Positions 34,768-45,851 of a stretch of DNA of 64,000 nucleotides are shown here, piece after piece; within the stretch, counting starts at the first letter, position 1, and the number at the start of each line of letters is the position of its first letter. Made by a program: the position numbers and the translations under genes. The notes below the pieces were generated by a model, which saw only the letters and a program-made list of their open reading frames with translations, ran no database searches and was not told where the DNA came from. The stretch is taken from NCBI GenBank assembly GCA_021307315.1, contig JAJSPD010000083.1:124001-188000 (forward strand). Reading direction: 5' to 3'. The DNA is from Bisporella sp. PMI_857 (taxonomy: Eukaryota; Ascomycota; Leotiomycetes; Helotiales; Helotiaceae).

Positions 34768-36339
34768 CTACGCATCAGAGTCGGCTGCTACGCCATTACC
34801 ATTGGCACGTGCGTGTTCGGCTCTCTCTTCCAGGTGCGCGCTTTGTTCGCGGTGCATTCTGGCTTCAATCTCCTTAAGCTGACTCTCGCGGGCCAAAAGC
34901 TCTTGTCTCTTCTCGTTGATCTCTCTCTGCACCTTGACTTCGATCTCACGAAGCTTCTCCTCCTCGCGACGGAGCTGCTCTTCCTTTAGACGAACAGATT
35001 GTGATGCTAGATCCTCAGGGTTCATGGATGAGTCGCTACATATAATTAGCTTATGCTCTCAAGATTGTGGGATGATTGAACTCACACTCCAGCACCACCC
35101 TCCACACTCTTGCTGAGTTTCTCAGTACGGTAATTTTCATAGAGGAAGTCGTGTGTGATCTCTTTCAGATCGGCCAAATGGCTGTGTAACAAAGCACTTC
35201 GAATGGCGAGGAAATCAGAGTGCCTCGGGTTGTCTACCTCAACAACACCCCATGGATATTGTCTCGCTCTGACTTTGCGCCCACCGATCTCAACAACTTC
35301 TTCTGACCCAACAATGGCAAATGGCATCAATCCACGAAGCTCCGCATTCTCCTCAACGGTATCCTCGTCATCCTCTTCGATATCATATGGGAAGTTATAT
35401 ACGGGAATGCGATAATGCTCGATATCTTCCATGACAAGTTTCTTTGACTCAGCCAGTTCAGCTGGTGTAAGGGAGTCGGCTTTACCAATAACAGGAATAA
35501 CATTCACGCGTGGCGACAGACGCTTCATTAACTCAATGTCCAATTCTCTTAGGCTAGATTGCTGTCAGTTACGAGATATGCGATGAGAACAGAGAACATC
35601 GTACCCATGACCAGTTGGTGTGATGAAGTAGAGTAGAGCGTGAACACGATTGTCACGGAATCGAGGATTACGCTTGATACGGGACTCCTCGGCCAAAATA
35701 TCATCATACTGTCGTTCAAGATAGCCCACAATCTCTCCAAAGCTGTGCCCTTGATTAGCAACCATACCATTCAGCTGCCTGTCTCCTCTTACCTTGCCTC
35801 ATTGTCAATTTGATCTCCAAAACCGGGGGTATCGACGATGGTCAAAGAAATACGAGTTCCTTCTTCATCCAATTCTAACTCTGCGATGCAGTTAGCTGCC
35901 GCGTCTGCAATATTGACTTCAGTTATGATGCATACCAACGGTTATAGGCTTGATTCGTACCCCCTCCTCGACGTGTGCATTTGTCGCATCATCAGCGTCC
36001 TTTCCTGACAAGACCTTCTTGCCACATAGCGTGTTGACGAATGTGGTCCGACCTGCGAGAGTCAGTGAGCTGGATTTTAAATTGCTTCTACGTTGGCTTA
36101 CCAGTGCCTGATGCACCACACACCATCAAGCAGAATTGGATACCCTTCTTGACATTCTTCTTTCTGCGGATCTTAATCTGTGAAAAGATTAGAGTTAGTT
36201 CCTTCTTTACAAATTGATATTGTAAATATCAAAGCCTAGCATGGTTCTACCAATTGTTCTGTGGTAAGAAATGCTATAAGGGGGCACGCAGACTTGGTAT
36301 CACAGGAAATGAACCTACTGCGCTCAATGGAGAAGACAT
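34768..36339 (-). CDS. aspA: Septin, CDC11/AspA class
   Basis: A GTP-binding cytoskeletal protein that polymerises into septin filaments at septa, hyphal tips and branch sites. Seven exons (36339-36319, 36177-36102, 36052-35936, 35880-35793, 35742-35605, 35553-35086, 35035-34768) join in frame to 391 aa. The first exon encodes only MSSPLSA, followed by the polybasic KIRRKKNVKKG that binds membrane lipid. The P-loop reads GASGTGRTTF, with Arg where Lys is usual, a trait I associate with the Cdc11 class. Switch II is DTPGFGDQ. The specificity motif reads GKAD, in VIPVIGKADSLTPAEL. The septin unique element follows (AIVGSEEVVEIGG, YPWGVVEVDN, HSDFLAIRSALLHSHLADL). The C-terminus is a charged coiled coil (about residues 320-380). 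The gene is divergent from the PROPPIN gene. Confidence 0.95.
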
Positions 36340-36909
36340 GATGATTAGCGGTTAGGAGGACCAAGCCACCACAATAAATGTATGGAAATGGTTGTAGAGT
36401 CGTTAGTTATGGGGAGGTAGTGATTTGATTTAGGAGAGGGTGATATTCGTCGCGAAATTTGAAGTTACGATATGAAGGTCGTTTCCTCTTCAGGGGAGAA
36501 CCGGGGTAGGAAAGCGCTAAACTCAATTCGGTACAAGGCTGTGGGACGTGTTATTCAAGTTGAGGCGTCTTAAAGAGATCATTCCTATATATTATGATTC
36601 ACCAACTCCCAAGTATCTCTGCTTAACCTGGCTTTGGAGAGTTTATACTTCTGAAAGTGGTTGTGGTTATAATTTCCTAGCCTTCATGTAACAACCTACG
36701 AAATAGGGGTTGCTCAGGCCCACTCATATGCCAAGCCCGCCCGCTATGTCAACGATAGAGCCTCGAGCATTATCGGCAACTGTTTCTTGGGTACCCTCTG
36801 ACTGGACTTCTGTCAAATTAACCACGAATATGCTCGAGGATAAGACTCATAGTGCTGTTATATTTGTTTAAAGACTCCCCTCAGCTTTTTCATATCAATA
36901 TTAGCGAAG
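36340..36909. promoter_or_regulatory. Divergent promoter spacer, septin and PROPPIN
   Basis: A 570-bp spacer between outward-facing starts. No strong shared motif was seen. Confidence 0.45.
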
Positions 36910-38215
36910 ATGAATACCAGACCTGTTATCGAGAGCTCAAATAATCCCGTAGCCTTGTCAGCCTCCTTCAACCAAGATGCTAGTTGCTTCACAGTTGCGC
37001 TGGACTCTGGATTCTGTGGCATGTAGTTTGTTCCTTAGCAGTCTAGTATCATAAGCTAATAGGGGTTTTAGTGTTCACTTCGGACCCATGCCAGCTGCGC
37101 GATTCTCGAGGTAGGAGCCCTTGCATCTCAGAAAACGCCATGCTAAATAACCTAGACTTCAATGCTGGATTAGGAGCTGTGAAGATGATAGGAAAGTCCA
37201 ATGTGATGGCACTTATTGGAGGAGGAAAGCAACCGAGATATCCCCAGACTAATGTCATCATTTGGGACGATCTAAAGCGAGCGCTCGTCGCAAAGATCCC
37301 ATTGCTCACAACAGTCCGTGGCGTGCAGTTATCGCGGAAATACATTGTGGTTGCGCTTCAAAATTCAATTCGGGTGTACAACTTCAGCAAAAAGCCAGAT
37401 TTATGGGCTGCTTTCGAAACGGCAGATAACCCGTTGGGGTTATGTTGCATAGGCACAAAGATACTTGTATTTCCTGGACGTACACCAGGTCAGGTTCAGA
37501 TCGTAGAGTTGGAGACTAGAAACGTTAGCATTATTCCAGCTCATAGTTCCTCTTTGCGAGCACTTGATATCAGCCAAGACGGTGAAGTTCTGGCTACAGC
37601 AAGTGAAAATGTAAGCGATAGACTAGAGCTCAGAGCACAGTATCTAACCTTAATTAGGGTACACTAGTTCGCGTCTTCGCAACAAGTAATTGTGCTAGGA
37701 TAGCGGAGCTCAGAAGAGGTGTTGACCCCGCATTTATCTATTCTGTTTCATTCTCTCCGGGAGGACAGCTACTCGCCGTAACTTCTGACAAATCAACTCT
37801 ACACATATTTGATATACCACATCCATCGAAACCACCAAGATCAGAAATGCCAAACAACCATCGAAGGTTGAATTCTATGGGCAGCGGTGGAGAAGAGGCC
37901 GACACAAGTCAGAAATGGGGCATACTTGGGCGAATACCTTTGCTCCCTCGAGTGTTCTCTGACATATACTCGTTTGCCTCTGTTCACTTCGAAATTGGAG
38001 ACGAGCAGCTTTATGGAGCTGCCTCTGCGCTGAACTCCGCAGAATCGGGTTTTCGGCCACCGAAGGGTATAATAGGATGGGTTAGTGATGACACTATCAT
38101 AGTGATTGGTGCAGGAAGGGATGCGAGGTGGGAGAAGTTTGTTATTCGCGAGGGCGAAGACGGGAAACGAATTTGCAAGCGCGAGGGATGGAAGAGATAT
38201 CTCGGTGTTAATTAG
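36910..38215 (+). CDS. hsv2: PROPPIN (Hsv2/WIPI3-4-like phosphoinositide-binding WD protein)
   Basis: A seven-bladed beta-propeller that binds PI3P and PI(3,5)P2 and acts in micronucleophagy or autophagosome formation. Three exons (36910-37018, 37072-37610, 37658-38215) give 401 aa. It opens with VALSASFNQDASCFTVALDS, the first blade. The diagnostic lipid-binding motif is AELRRGVDPAFIYSVSFS: the LRRG form fits the Hsv2/WIPI3-4 branch, whereas Atg18 has FRRG. It is followed by LLAVTSDKSTLHIFDI. A Ser/Gly-rich insertion in a late blade (about residues 290-312) corresponds to the membrane-inserting loop. The first intron uses a GC donor (G|GC at 37018/37019): this gives GFCVFTSD, matching the family pattern GFxVF. 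A GT three bases earlier would also keep frame but would lose that pattern. Confidence 0.92.
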
Positions 38216-38470
38216 CACATGCATAGCGACTTCTGGATTTAGCGTTGGCGTACGGGGCATCGTCAGGAATGTGTATGGAGTGACGTTGATCGGATAAAGC
38301 TTGATACTTGGGTACGAATTATGACCTGCCAGAAATTAGGCGTAGTGTTGCGTATATTATAGGTATCTGCTTCAGAAGCCCTTAACGCGCATTGATGCAT
38401 AGCACATTTTATTAATAGGCCCAGCAGGACTAAGCTAGTTATGGAGCTGCAACAATCGTGTTTTGCATTA

Positions 38471-39397
38471 CTACGGTTCCCTCCTCTTTCTCTGATACTT
38501 GTCATCTCGTTCTCGATCGTGAATACGCTTATAGCTCACTCTCCCTGGGCTTCGACTTCTTTTCTTATAATCATCCAAATCCTCTTGCTCATATGTCTTG
38601 CGCCTTTCATCACCTCTCTTGCCATCCTCCCTAGAACGCGATCTCATTCGATCTCGATCTCTTCGATGCCCAGAATACCTTCCACTCTCTCGTTCGGCAA
38701 CATCATCCCTAGAGCGCGACCTCCTCCGATCTCTCTCCTCCCTCCTCTGACTTGAACGTTTAGGCCTCTCCTCATCTCTCTCTTTGTCCCTACTCCGATG
38801 TGATCCATGATGGCGATGCCGGTGCTTATGCACCTTCTCCATGTTCTTGCCGTCCTTTAGCCGTGCTAAAGCCTTCGCAACCTCTTCCTTCTTCTCCTCG
38901 ATTAAAAATGCTTTCATAGGGTCATCTTCATCGTGCTCCTGAATGAGCTTTGCTAACTCCCTTTCTTCTCGCAACATGGGTCGTTGCTCTTCCTCCTCGC
39001 TCTCATGTTCCTTTGTAGTCTCTGCAAGAAAATGGCCTGTTTCTTCCTCGCCATCTTTCTTCTTGTACCGCGTATGGTCTACTTTCAACGTCCTTCCCAT
39101 TATCACACTTCCACCTAGGTTGTCTACAGCCAGATCTGTGCTTCGCTGGTCTTCGTATTTGAGAAAAGCAAATCCTCTAGATTTTCCCGTTTCTTTGTCG
39201 CGTATGAGATTGATATACGTTGGTTCCCCAAACTGAGAAAAGATTATGACAACATCGCCTTCTGATAACTCGAATGGAAGTCCTCCGATGTAAATATACG
39301 CCGTGTCTCGATAGTCTGCATGCCATGAGGCTTCTGGCGATACATTGTTCTCCAACTCCCTCTTGTTCAGGTCCTGGATCTGGCGTATGCTATTCAT
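38471..39397 (-). CDS. ist3: Ist3/Snu17-like RRM protein of the RES spliceosome complex (RBMX2 family)
   Basis: An RNA-binding subunit of the retention-and-splicing complex that holds the activated spliceosome together and aids intron recognition. A single exon of 308 aa starting at MNSIRQIQDLNKREL, the conserved family N-terminus; an upstream in-frame extension to 39535 has no family resemblance. The RRM (about residues 33-112) has RNP2 as YIYIGGLP and RNP1 as KSRGFAFLKYE. After it comes VDHTRYKKK, the C-terminal part that binds Bud13/Pml1 in yeast. The rest is highly charged: an acidic stretch (ESEEEEQRP), then a long Arg/Ser/Asp/Glu/His-rich tail from about 195 with many RS and RD dipeptides, much longer than in yeast and like animal RBMX2. 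It is divergent from the dynein gene. Confidence 0.93.
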   Translation of the reverse strand: MNSIRQIQDLNKRELENNVSPEASWHADYRDTAYIYIGGLPFELSEGDVVIIFSQFGEPTYINLIRDKETGKSRGFAFLKYEDQRSTDLAVDNLGGSVIMGRTLKVDHTRYKKKDGEEETGHFLAETTKEHESEEEEQRPMLREERELAKLIQEHDEDDPMKAFLIEEKKEEVAKALARLKDGKNMEKVHKHRHRHHGSHRSRDKERDEERPKRSSQRREERDRRRSRSRDDVAERESGRYSGHRRDRDRMRSRSREDGKRGDERRKTYEQEDLDDYKKRSRSPGRVSYKRIHDRERDDKYQRKRREP

Positions 39398-39745
39398 GAT
39401 GTTATGTTGGAAAGTTGCTGCAGAATTGCTGCTTAAGAAATTCAAGGCGAGGCTGAAATAAAAGCCCAGAAGGCGTTGATCCTGAGACCCACCATGACCC
39501 CTGATTATCTTGGCGAACCAGAGCCTTGTCATCATTCAAAAAGCGAACGCGTTCATAATTTTATGCAAGGCCCAGCAACATAGAATAATATCGTGAAGCT
39601 TGAGATGCAATGATTTCATGAAGTTCTATCTGGATGCCACGTGAATTTCTATGCAACCTTTTGCTCAGACCTAAGAAAGTACACCTAGGATTCTGAGCTC
39701 TGCCACTACCAATATCTCCGAAATAAGTGGACGCCTCTAACCACA
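39398..39745. promoter_or_regulatory. Divergent promoter spacer, ist3 and dynein light intermediate chain
   Basis: A compact 348-bp spacer shared by two outward-facing housekeeping genes. No clear motif by eye. Confidence 0.45.
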
Positions 39746-41563
39746 ATGGCTTCGAATAGAAGGGTCTCATCATATACACAAGCTAGCGATCATGAACCAC
39801 CCAAGAGTTCGGAGAAGGAGAACATGTGGCACTCCATGCTAAACGCGGTTGCTAGTGGAAAGAAATTGCCAGAGAAGAACATACTTGTGCTAGGCAAGTA
39901 TTCATGGACAATTGGCGGATTACTCGCTGACCTCCGAATAGGAGGAACTACGGAATCGCAACGGGAATTTCTCGAAGCCTTATCCCTAGATGATAGTCGG
40001 AAAGTCCAGGATAGGCAGAATAGCAAACAGCCTCCAATCGCAAATAACTTTGCCCTGGGTTACACATACCATGATGTCCTAGATGCAGATCATGAAGGTA
40101 TGGCAGCATGCGCATATGCTGGACTTGTGCTAATCCATTAGATATACTCGCTCGCCTCTCCGTATACCTTCTCGCAGATCCTTCGCCTTCAATTACTCCT
40201 TTACTACAGCCACTATTAACCCCCGAAACTATTCCAAATACCCTCATAGTGGTCCTTCTAGACTGGTCGAAGCCGTGGTTCTGGCTTAGAGAGTTACGAG
40301 ATTGGATACGGCTTCTGCGAACTCTCCTGACCTCCTTAGACGCCGATTGTAAGGAGAAGATGGAAGAGGTTATGATCAGTTGGCGAGATAGAGGCCGTGG
40401 TGGGAATAACCTAGATGGTACAGGGACGACTAATACAGAGGGAGATGTTAGCCTGCCATTGGGACCCGGAGAATGGGAAGCGGCCTTGGGACTGCCATTA
40501 TGTGTTGTTTGCCAAAATGTGAGCATGGATTAGGAGTCCGAGCATAGGTCCAAGCTAATTATTTTCAGTCTGACCGAATCGAGGTGTTAGAGAAAGAAAG
40601 GTCATGGAGAGAAGAAGAGTTTGATTTCGTACTACAGTTCATGCGCACAATTCTTCTAAAACGTAAGACTTGATCTGTTCTAGAAAAGCTCCATGAATCT
40701 AAACTGACAAAAATATAGATGGTGCTTCATTGATCTACACAATACCTTCGGTGACAAGTCCACTACAAAGTCTCATACACTCATCTCTAGGAATACACTC
40801 TTTATTGAAACGCCAGCCACTAAAACACAACGTCATCGATCGAGATAAGGTAGTGGTGCCGCCCAACTGGGACTCTTGGGGGAAAATCCGAGTTCTCCGA
40901 GAAGGATTTGATGTTGAAGCTGTTAACAAGGGATGGTCGAATGATATAGAAGAATCAATTGAGCCTGAGCCTCGGGATCAGATATTAGAGAATGGAGATG
41001 TAGCCCCATCAAAGGGAGCTGTTGGGATGTATGAAGAAACTATCAGAGATCCGAGTCTTGATGCACTACAAGTCACGACCGCGGAGTCCAATGGCCTCAA
41101 GCTCGAGGTATCAAGCCATCCACCTCAAACTTTCCTCGCTAGCCAACTGGAAATCCTCGAGAAGATCAGGCAAGAAACATCAGGTATGGATAACAGCAGC
41201 CGGATAACAGGTGGTCGACGAAAGTCATTAACGGGAGTCGATAACGTGGACGATTCTCCTGCAGATGAAGGCCGTGTAAATGAGCATATAGGCCCTGTTC
41301 AGTTCAATATGGGTGGCATCCAGGTGGATGCGGATGATATGCTCCAGAGACTAAAGGTAGTCAAAACCTTACTCCGCCTCAAGTATTTCCACTAACATAC
41401 TCAGGATCGCCAAACGTACCAAACACCCGAACCAACAACACCAGGCAGCGTATCATCTCCCGGAGATCCCAAATCGCAAAACGAAGCCTTAGCCTCTTTC
41501 TTTGCTGGCTTAATGAAGAGAGGCGGGGGTTCCGTGGCAAACAGTCCTAAGCCAGGGCCGTGA
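39746..41563 (+). CDS. Cytoplasmic dynein light intermediate chain
   Basis: A dynein subunit that binds the heavy chain through a Ras-like domain and cargo adaptors through its C-terminus. Six exons (39746-39893, 39942-40097, 40142-40518, 40569-40662, 40719-41356, 41405-41563) give 523 aa. The first intron is a 48-nt GC-AG intron (G|GCAAGT donor) with no in-frame stop. Spliced, it gives KNILVLGGTTESQREFLEAL, the fungal family pattern without a classical P-loop; unspliced, it would insert a false glycine-rich segment. Later landmarks are ALGYTYHDVLDADHEDILAR, VVLLDWSKPWFWLRELRDW and VCQNSDRIEVLEKERSW. The C-terminal third is disordered but ends with ALASFFAGLMKRGG, the short helix that binds coiled-coil adaptors of the Hook/BICD type. 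Intron phases match throughout. Confidence 0.93.
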
Positions 41564-42058
41564 TCTTGGCTTATAGACGTTGGTATCTTTGAAATAAATT
41601 GAAATTACTAGATTCACGGCAAGGCGTTCGTCAGTTTGGACTGAGGAAGTTCAGCGGCTTTTGCATGCTTATGATACCCGGTGGCTTTGTATGTATTCTG
41701 ATAGGTGAATCTTATGAAGATAAGTTGTCTTCTAATTTATTGTGCCTTGCTACATGTCATCCTTCGGTTGCACATCGACAGCAATCTGTGGTTGTACAAT
41801 CACGGCCATCTTAAGAAATAAAACTATATTTAGCTTTCTCATTTTTATATTTTATTTACACGAAATCTTGCTTATGGGATTTGCATCCTATGCTAGATGT
41901 AATCCAAACGCCTGATCTCCTCGCTTTACTGACATCTCATTATCATACACTCATGCATCATAGCTCACTAGCTCTAGCCAAGCTTTCAGGATTGACATTT
42001 ATTCATCATGCTATTATGCGTTAGTCGAGGCGGGGAGCTCGTCAATGGAAAGAGAACA
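41564..42058. other. Convergent 3' spacer
   Basis: A 495-bp spacer between the 3' ends of the dynein subunit (+) and MCC alpha (-). AT-rich; nothing else seen. Confidence 0.45.
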
Positions 42059-44272
42059 TCACACCTCTTCGAAAAGCACAAGCACTGTACCTGCTTTGCA
42101 GATGTCCTATTTGGTTATCAACGTGCTTGTTCGACCAGGGGTACGTGCAATTAACTTACGCCTTCCTTATGCACTAACTTTGCAATCTTGCCTCTCTGCG
42201 GCGAACGAATCACCGTCTCCATCTTCATACTCTCAATCCTACCATATAGATTAGTCAATTCCCACAAGTCTAAACCACACAAAACTTACACAACCAACGC
42301 TTGATCCTTTTCAACCTCATCGCCCTCCTTAACTTCATTTCTCAACACCTTACAAGGCATCGGCGCCAAAACACTATTTGCCACATCCTTCAATCCCAAC
42401 GCCTTCTCATACCAACTCGGCTTCGCAAGCGTAAGCTGGGTCTGTCTACCCTGCTGAAAGATGGTGATTTTGTCGCCGTCGGTAATTATGGTGCTTTCAA
42501 TGCGGGTGTGTGGAAAGAATGTTGATATAGATGGGGTTTTTGGCTCACAAATTATGTTTGTGTAGGACTCGTCAATTCCAGCTCCTTTGACAGCGATGTT
42601 GAATAGATTGCGTCCAGACTGGGTGACAGTGACTTTGATAAGTTTAGGTTCTGTGTCAGTGGATTGGAGCAGTGTGAATTGGCGCTGGTTCTTGGAGCCA
42701 AAACCGATTGATGCACCGTGTGGTCCATTTGTTACGGTGCTTGTGGCGTCTTTCGCCAACAAACCTAAGGCAGCTTGCGCAAAGATTTCTGGCTCGGTAT
42801 TCTCGAGTCCAAACAGCTCATCATGGTTCTTCTGAATATATCCTGTCTCAACATCACCTTTGATAAAACCTGGGCTCTTGCATATCTTTTTGAGAAATTC
42901 GATATTTGTGCTTAAACCAACAACTTCATAATCTTGTAATGCAAGATATAGTTTGCGGATAGCTATCTCCCGAGTAGTCCCGCTGACAATCAGCTTGGCA
43001 ATCATCCCGTCGTAGTTAGAAGATACCGTATCGCCCTCAATGAAGCCAGCATCGATGCGGACGCTGTCTGATAATCTCGGCGTACGTAGATGAATGAGCT
43101 TTCCAGAATCGGGCATGAAGTTCTGGTTTGGATTTTCCGCATAGATACGAGCTTCTATCGCCCACCCTCGTTCTGCTATACGTTGAGCTATCTCATCCTG
43201 GGTAAGAGGAAGCAGCTCTCCGGCAGCGACTTTGAATTGCCATGAGACCAAGTCTTCGCCCGTAATTTCTTCCGTAACTGGATGCTCTACCTGAAGTCTT
43301 GTGTTCATTTCCATGAAGAAGAACTCATTTGTGTCGTTGTCAAAAATAACTAGCTAAGGTTAGATACTGTAGCAAAATGCATTCTAGATACTCACATTCA
43401 ACAGTGCCAGCGCCCTCATACTTGACAGCCAGGGCAGCTGCTCTTGCCTTTCCCCATAAGTCTTGCCGTATATTCTCGTCCAGATTTGGTGCAGGTGCCT
43501 CCTCGAGAATCTTTTGGTGTCGTCTCTGTAGACTACAATCTCGCTCTCCGAGGGCTACCGCATTGCCGTGCTTGTCCGCAAATATCTGCACTTCAATATG
43601 TCTTGGAGTTCTGATGTACTTCTCCACCAACATCTCATCATCTCCGAACGAGTTTCTTCCCTCGCTCTTTGCGCTTTCAAGCTTGCCCAAGAATTCTTCC
43701 TCGTTCATAGCAATACGCATACCCTTTCCCCCACCACCCTTGACAGCTTTTACCATAACTGGAAACCCAATCTTCTTTGCCTCTTCCAAGAGGTAATTAG
43801 GGTCCTGATTCGTACCGTGATAACCTGGTATACATGGGACACCAGCGTTAATCATAATTTCCTTGCTGCGCGACTTGTTTCCCATGGCTTCAATTGCTTC
43901 CCACGGAGGTCCAATGAAAACCAATCCCTCTTGCACACATCTTTTGGCAAAGGCCGAGTTCTCGCTCAAGAAACCATATCCCGGGTGTAAAGCTTGACAG
44001 CCCTGCTCCTTCGCTACGGATATTATCCTCTCCCCATCAAGATATGCGTTCGCAGCACCAAGGTTGACAGCAAACGGACTCGATAGAGCATGCTGAGATT
44101 TAGCATCTGGATCTGTGTAGATAGTTGTACATCGTACTCCAAGCTCAGAAGCTGTCCGTCCAACTCGGAGAGCTATCTCCCCGCGGTTAGCAATGAGAAC
44201 AGAGGTAATTGGCGCGGTAGAGTAGTGGCGAAGGGCTCGGGCCATTGCCCATGATCTTGTAGTTGGAATCAT
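42059..44272 (-). CDS. mccA: Methylcrotonoyl-CoA carboxylase alpha subunit, mitochondrial
   Basis: The biotin-carrying subunit of 3-methylcrotonyl-CoA carboxylase in mitochondrial leucine breakdown. It carboxylates biotin with ATP and bicarbonate, and the beta subunit (not in this window) transfers the carboxyl group. Four exons (44272-43396, 43349-42290, 42238-42160, 42106-42059) join in frame to 687 aa. A presequence of about 20 residues precedes ITSVLIANRGEIALRVGRTA, the start of the biotin carboxylase domain. The ATP-grasp glycine loop is KAVKGGGGKGMRIA. ERDCSLQRRHQKILEEAPAP and MEMNTRLQVEHPVTEE are the classical catalytic motifs. The biotin domain has LAPMPCKVLRNEVKEGDEV and IESMKMETVIRSP, with the biotinylated Lys at about 651, 36 residues from the end as expected. 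The small terminal exons split the biotin domain. Confidence 0.96.
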
Positions 44273-45851
44273 TGCTAATACATATGTCCAGAGAGTCTCA
44301 TGGGTTGAATACCAGAATTTGGCACATTTGCATTTTCTAGAGACTTTTATTGTAGATATGTTAAGAGTTCTGTTGTTGATGTTGCCCTGTTATAGCCGAT
44401 GGAAAGCGTTGCCAAGAATGTGGGGTCGGCTGTCGGCTCCATACGGGGCTCACTGGGACTCCTCTTTAGCTTCCATCTGTTACTGAACAAACAATATTTT
44501 CAGATTTCGTTATTGCATAGGCTCTTGTATACATACTCCCTCACTTCTTTCTTATCTGTTCCGTTACATTAATATATATCCCGTTCTTACCTTTCTTTGC
44601 TAATTGGAGTTTTGCGATTTCGCTTTCCAGCCTTAAGTTCTCTGAGATTGACTTTGGCAATTAAGATATATATGTGCTACTAATAGTTTGTGGCAACGAG
44701 TCTTCAAGTAAAGGATAAGATAAACTCCTCAAATACATTGATACATAAAATAGTGACAAGCAAAGGGATCTTTTGAATTGCCAAGAGTATCTTGTTCGAG
44801 CATCTTGCCTGCTATAAGCAATTGCGCGAATTCGAAGAAACGATCAGTCAGGTATTAGGTACGCACTCCTTGCACGAGGGGAATCCACTACCGCTGCTGT
44901 ACCGATGAGGTGGGTGAATTATGCTATCAACAAACGAATAAGCAGCTGGTTAGAGGAGCCTGTATAAACCCAACCTAGACATCGCCTCTCTATCCTCGAG
45001 CTTGCCTAGCTAGTGCATGAGAAACTTTTATAATTACTGAAGCTCCTAACTGACAAGATTGCCAAGCCCCAAAAACACATGGGTGTATGTGGCAAAGTGT
45101 GCTGGTGGAGACTAGGCCGATGGTGGTCATTTCAAGGCAACCTGTGCAGTTGGTAGAGTAGCTGATACCGTGCATCGACTGCATTTGTGCTCTGTTCTAC
45201 CCATTGATAAAATTCAGTACAGTGAAGAATATCAACAGCTATTCACCAACAATACCCTAAGAATTTGGACTTCATCGCGGACCGCAGACTTGGTATCTAG
45301 GCTAACTCCTATACTGGGTTTCACAGCGACAATGATAACAAACTGAAGTTTCCTGATAAGATCGCTATCGGCATTGCACTGAGAACTGGGATCCATGCCT
45401 TGGCTATGCCAGCATGGATTTGTTGCCATTCCTAAAGAAGAAGACTTTGAGATTTTATAGTCCCCAGAAGGTTACACTAGAGTCTATGGTATGATCCTAT
45501 TTAACGTATCATGCAGGCTTATCAAAATAAACATATGGCAGTCATAATATTCTTACTTCTCAAACGAATTCACTCTCTCATGAAGTGTGTGCTTCACCAA
45601 AATGGAGAAAATCGACTGTTGGTCATTGTAGCAGAAGTCTTCAATTTTGCATTGCCTACGATGCATGTCTTCAAACACTATATAGATTTTTGGAGGCTTG
45701 AAGAAATATAAGTTGTCTGCAATTCAGAAGCCAATCCGAGCTACGTTTTAAGACCAAGTTTCATCAGATGCCTAGATAGAAAAGAAGTATAGCAGTCGGA
45801 CCCAGCCAGTAGTGCTGTCTTCATCATTTACTCCCCTTCTGTCCGATCCCT
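44273..45851. other. 1.6-kb spacer
   Basis: The promoter of mccA lies at its left end, and the right end is downstream of the Gal80-like gene. Frames stay below 70 codons. I see no gene or repeat. Confidence 0.45.

Noticed and set aside
39894..39941. Glycine-rich P-loop (GKYSWTIGG) in the dynein subunit
   Set aside because: It is intron sequence with a consensus GC donor; removing it restores the family pattern.
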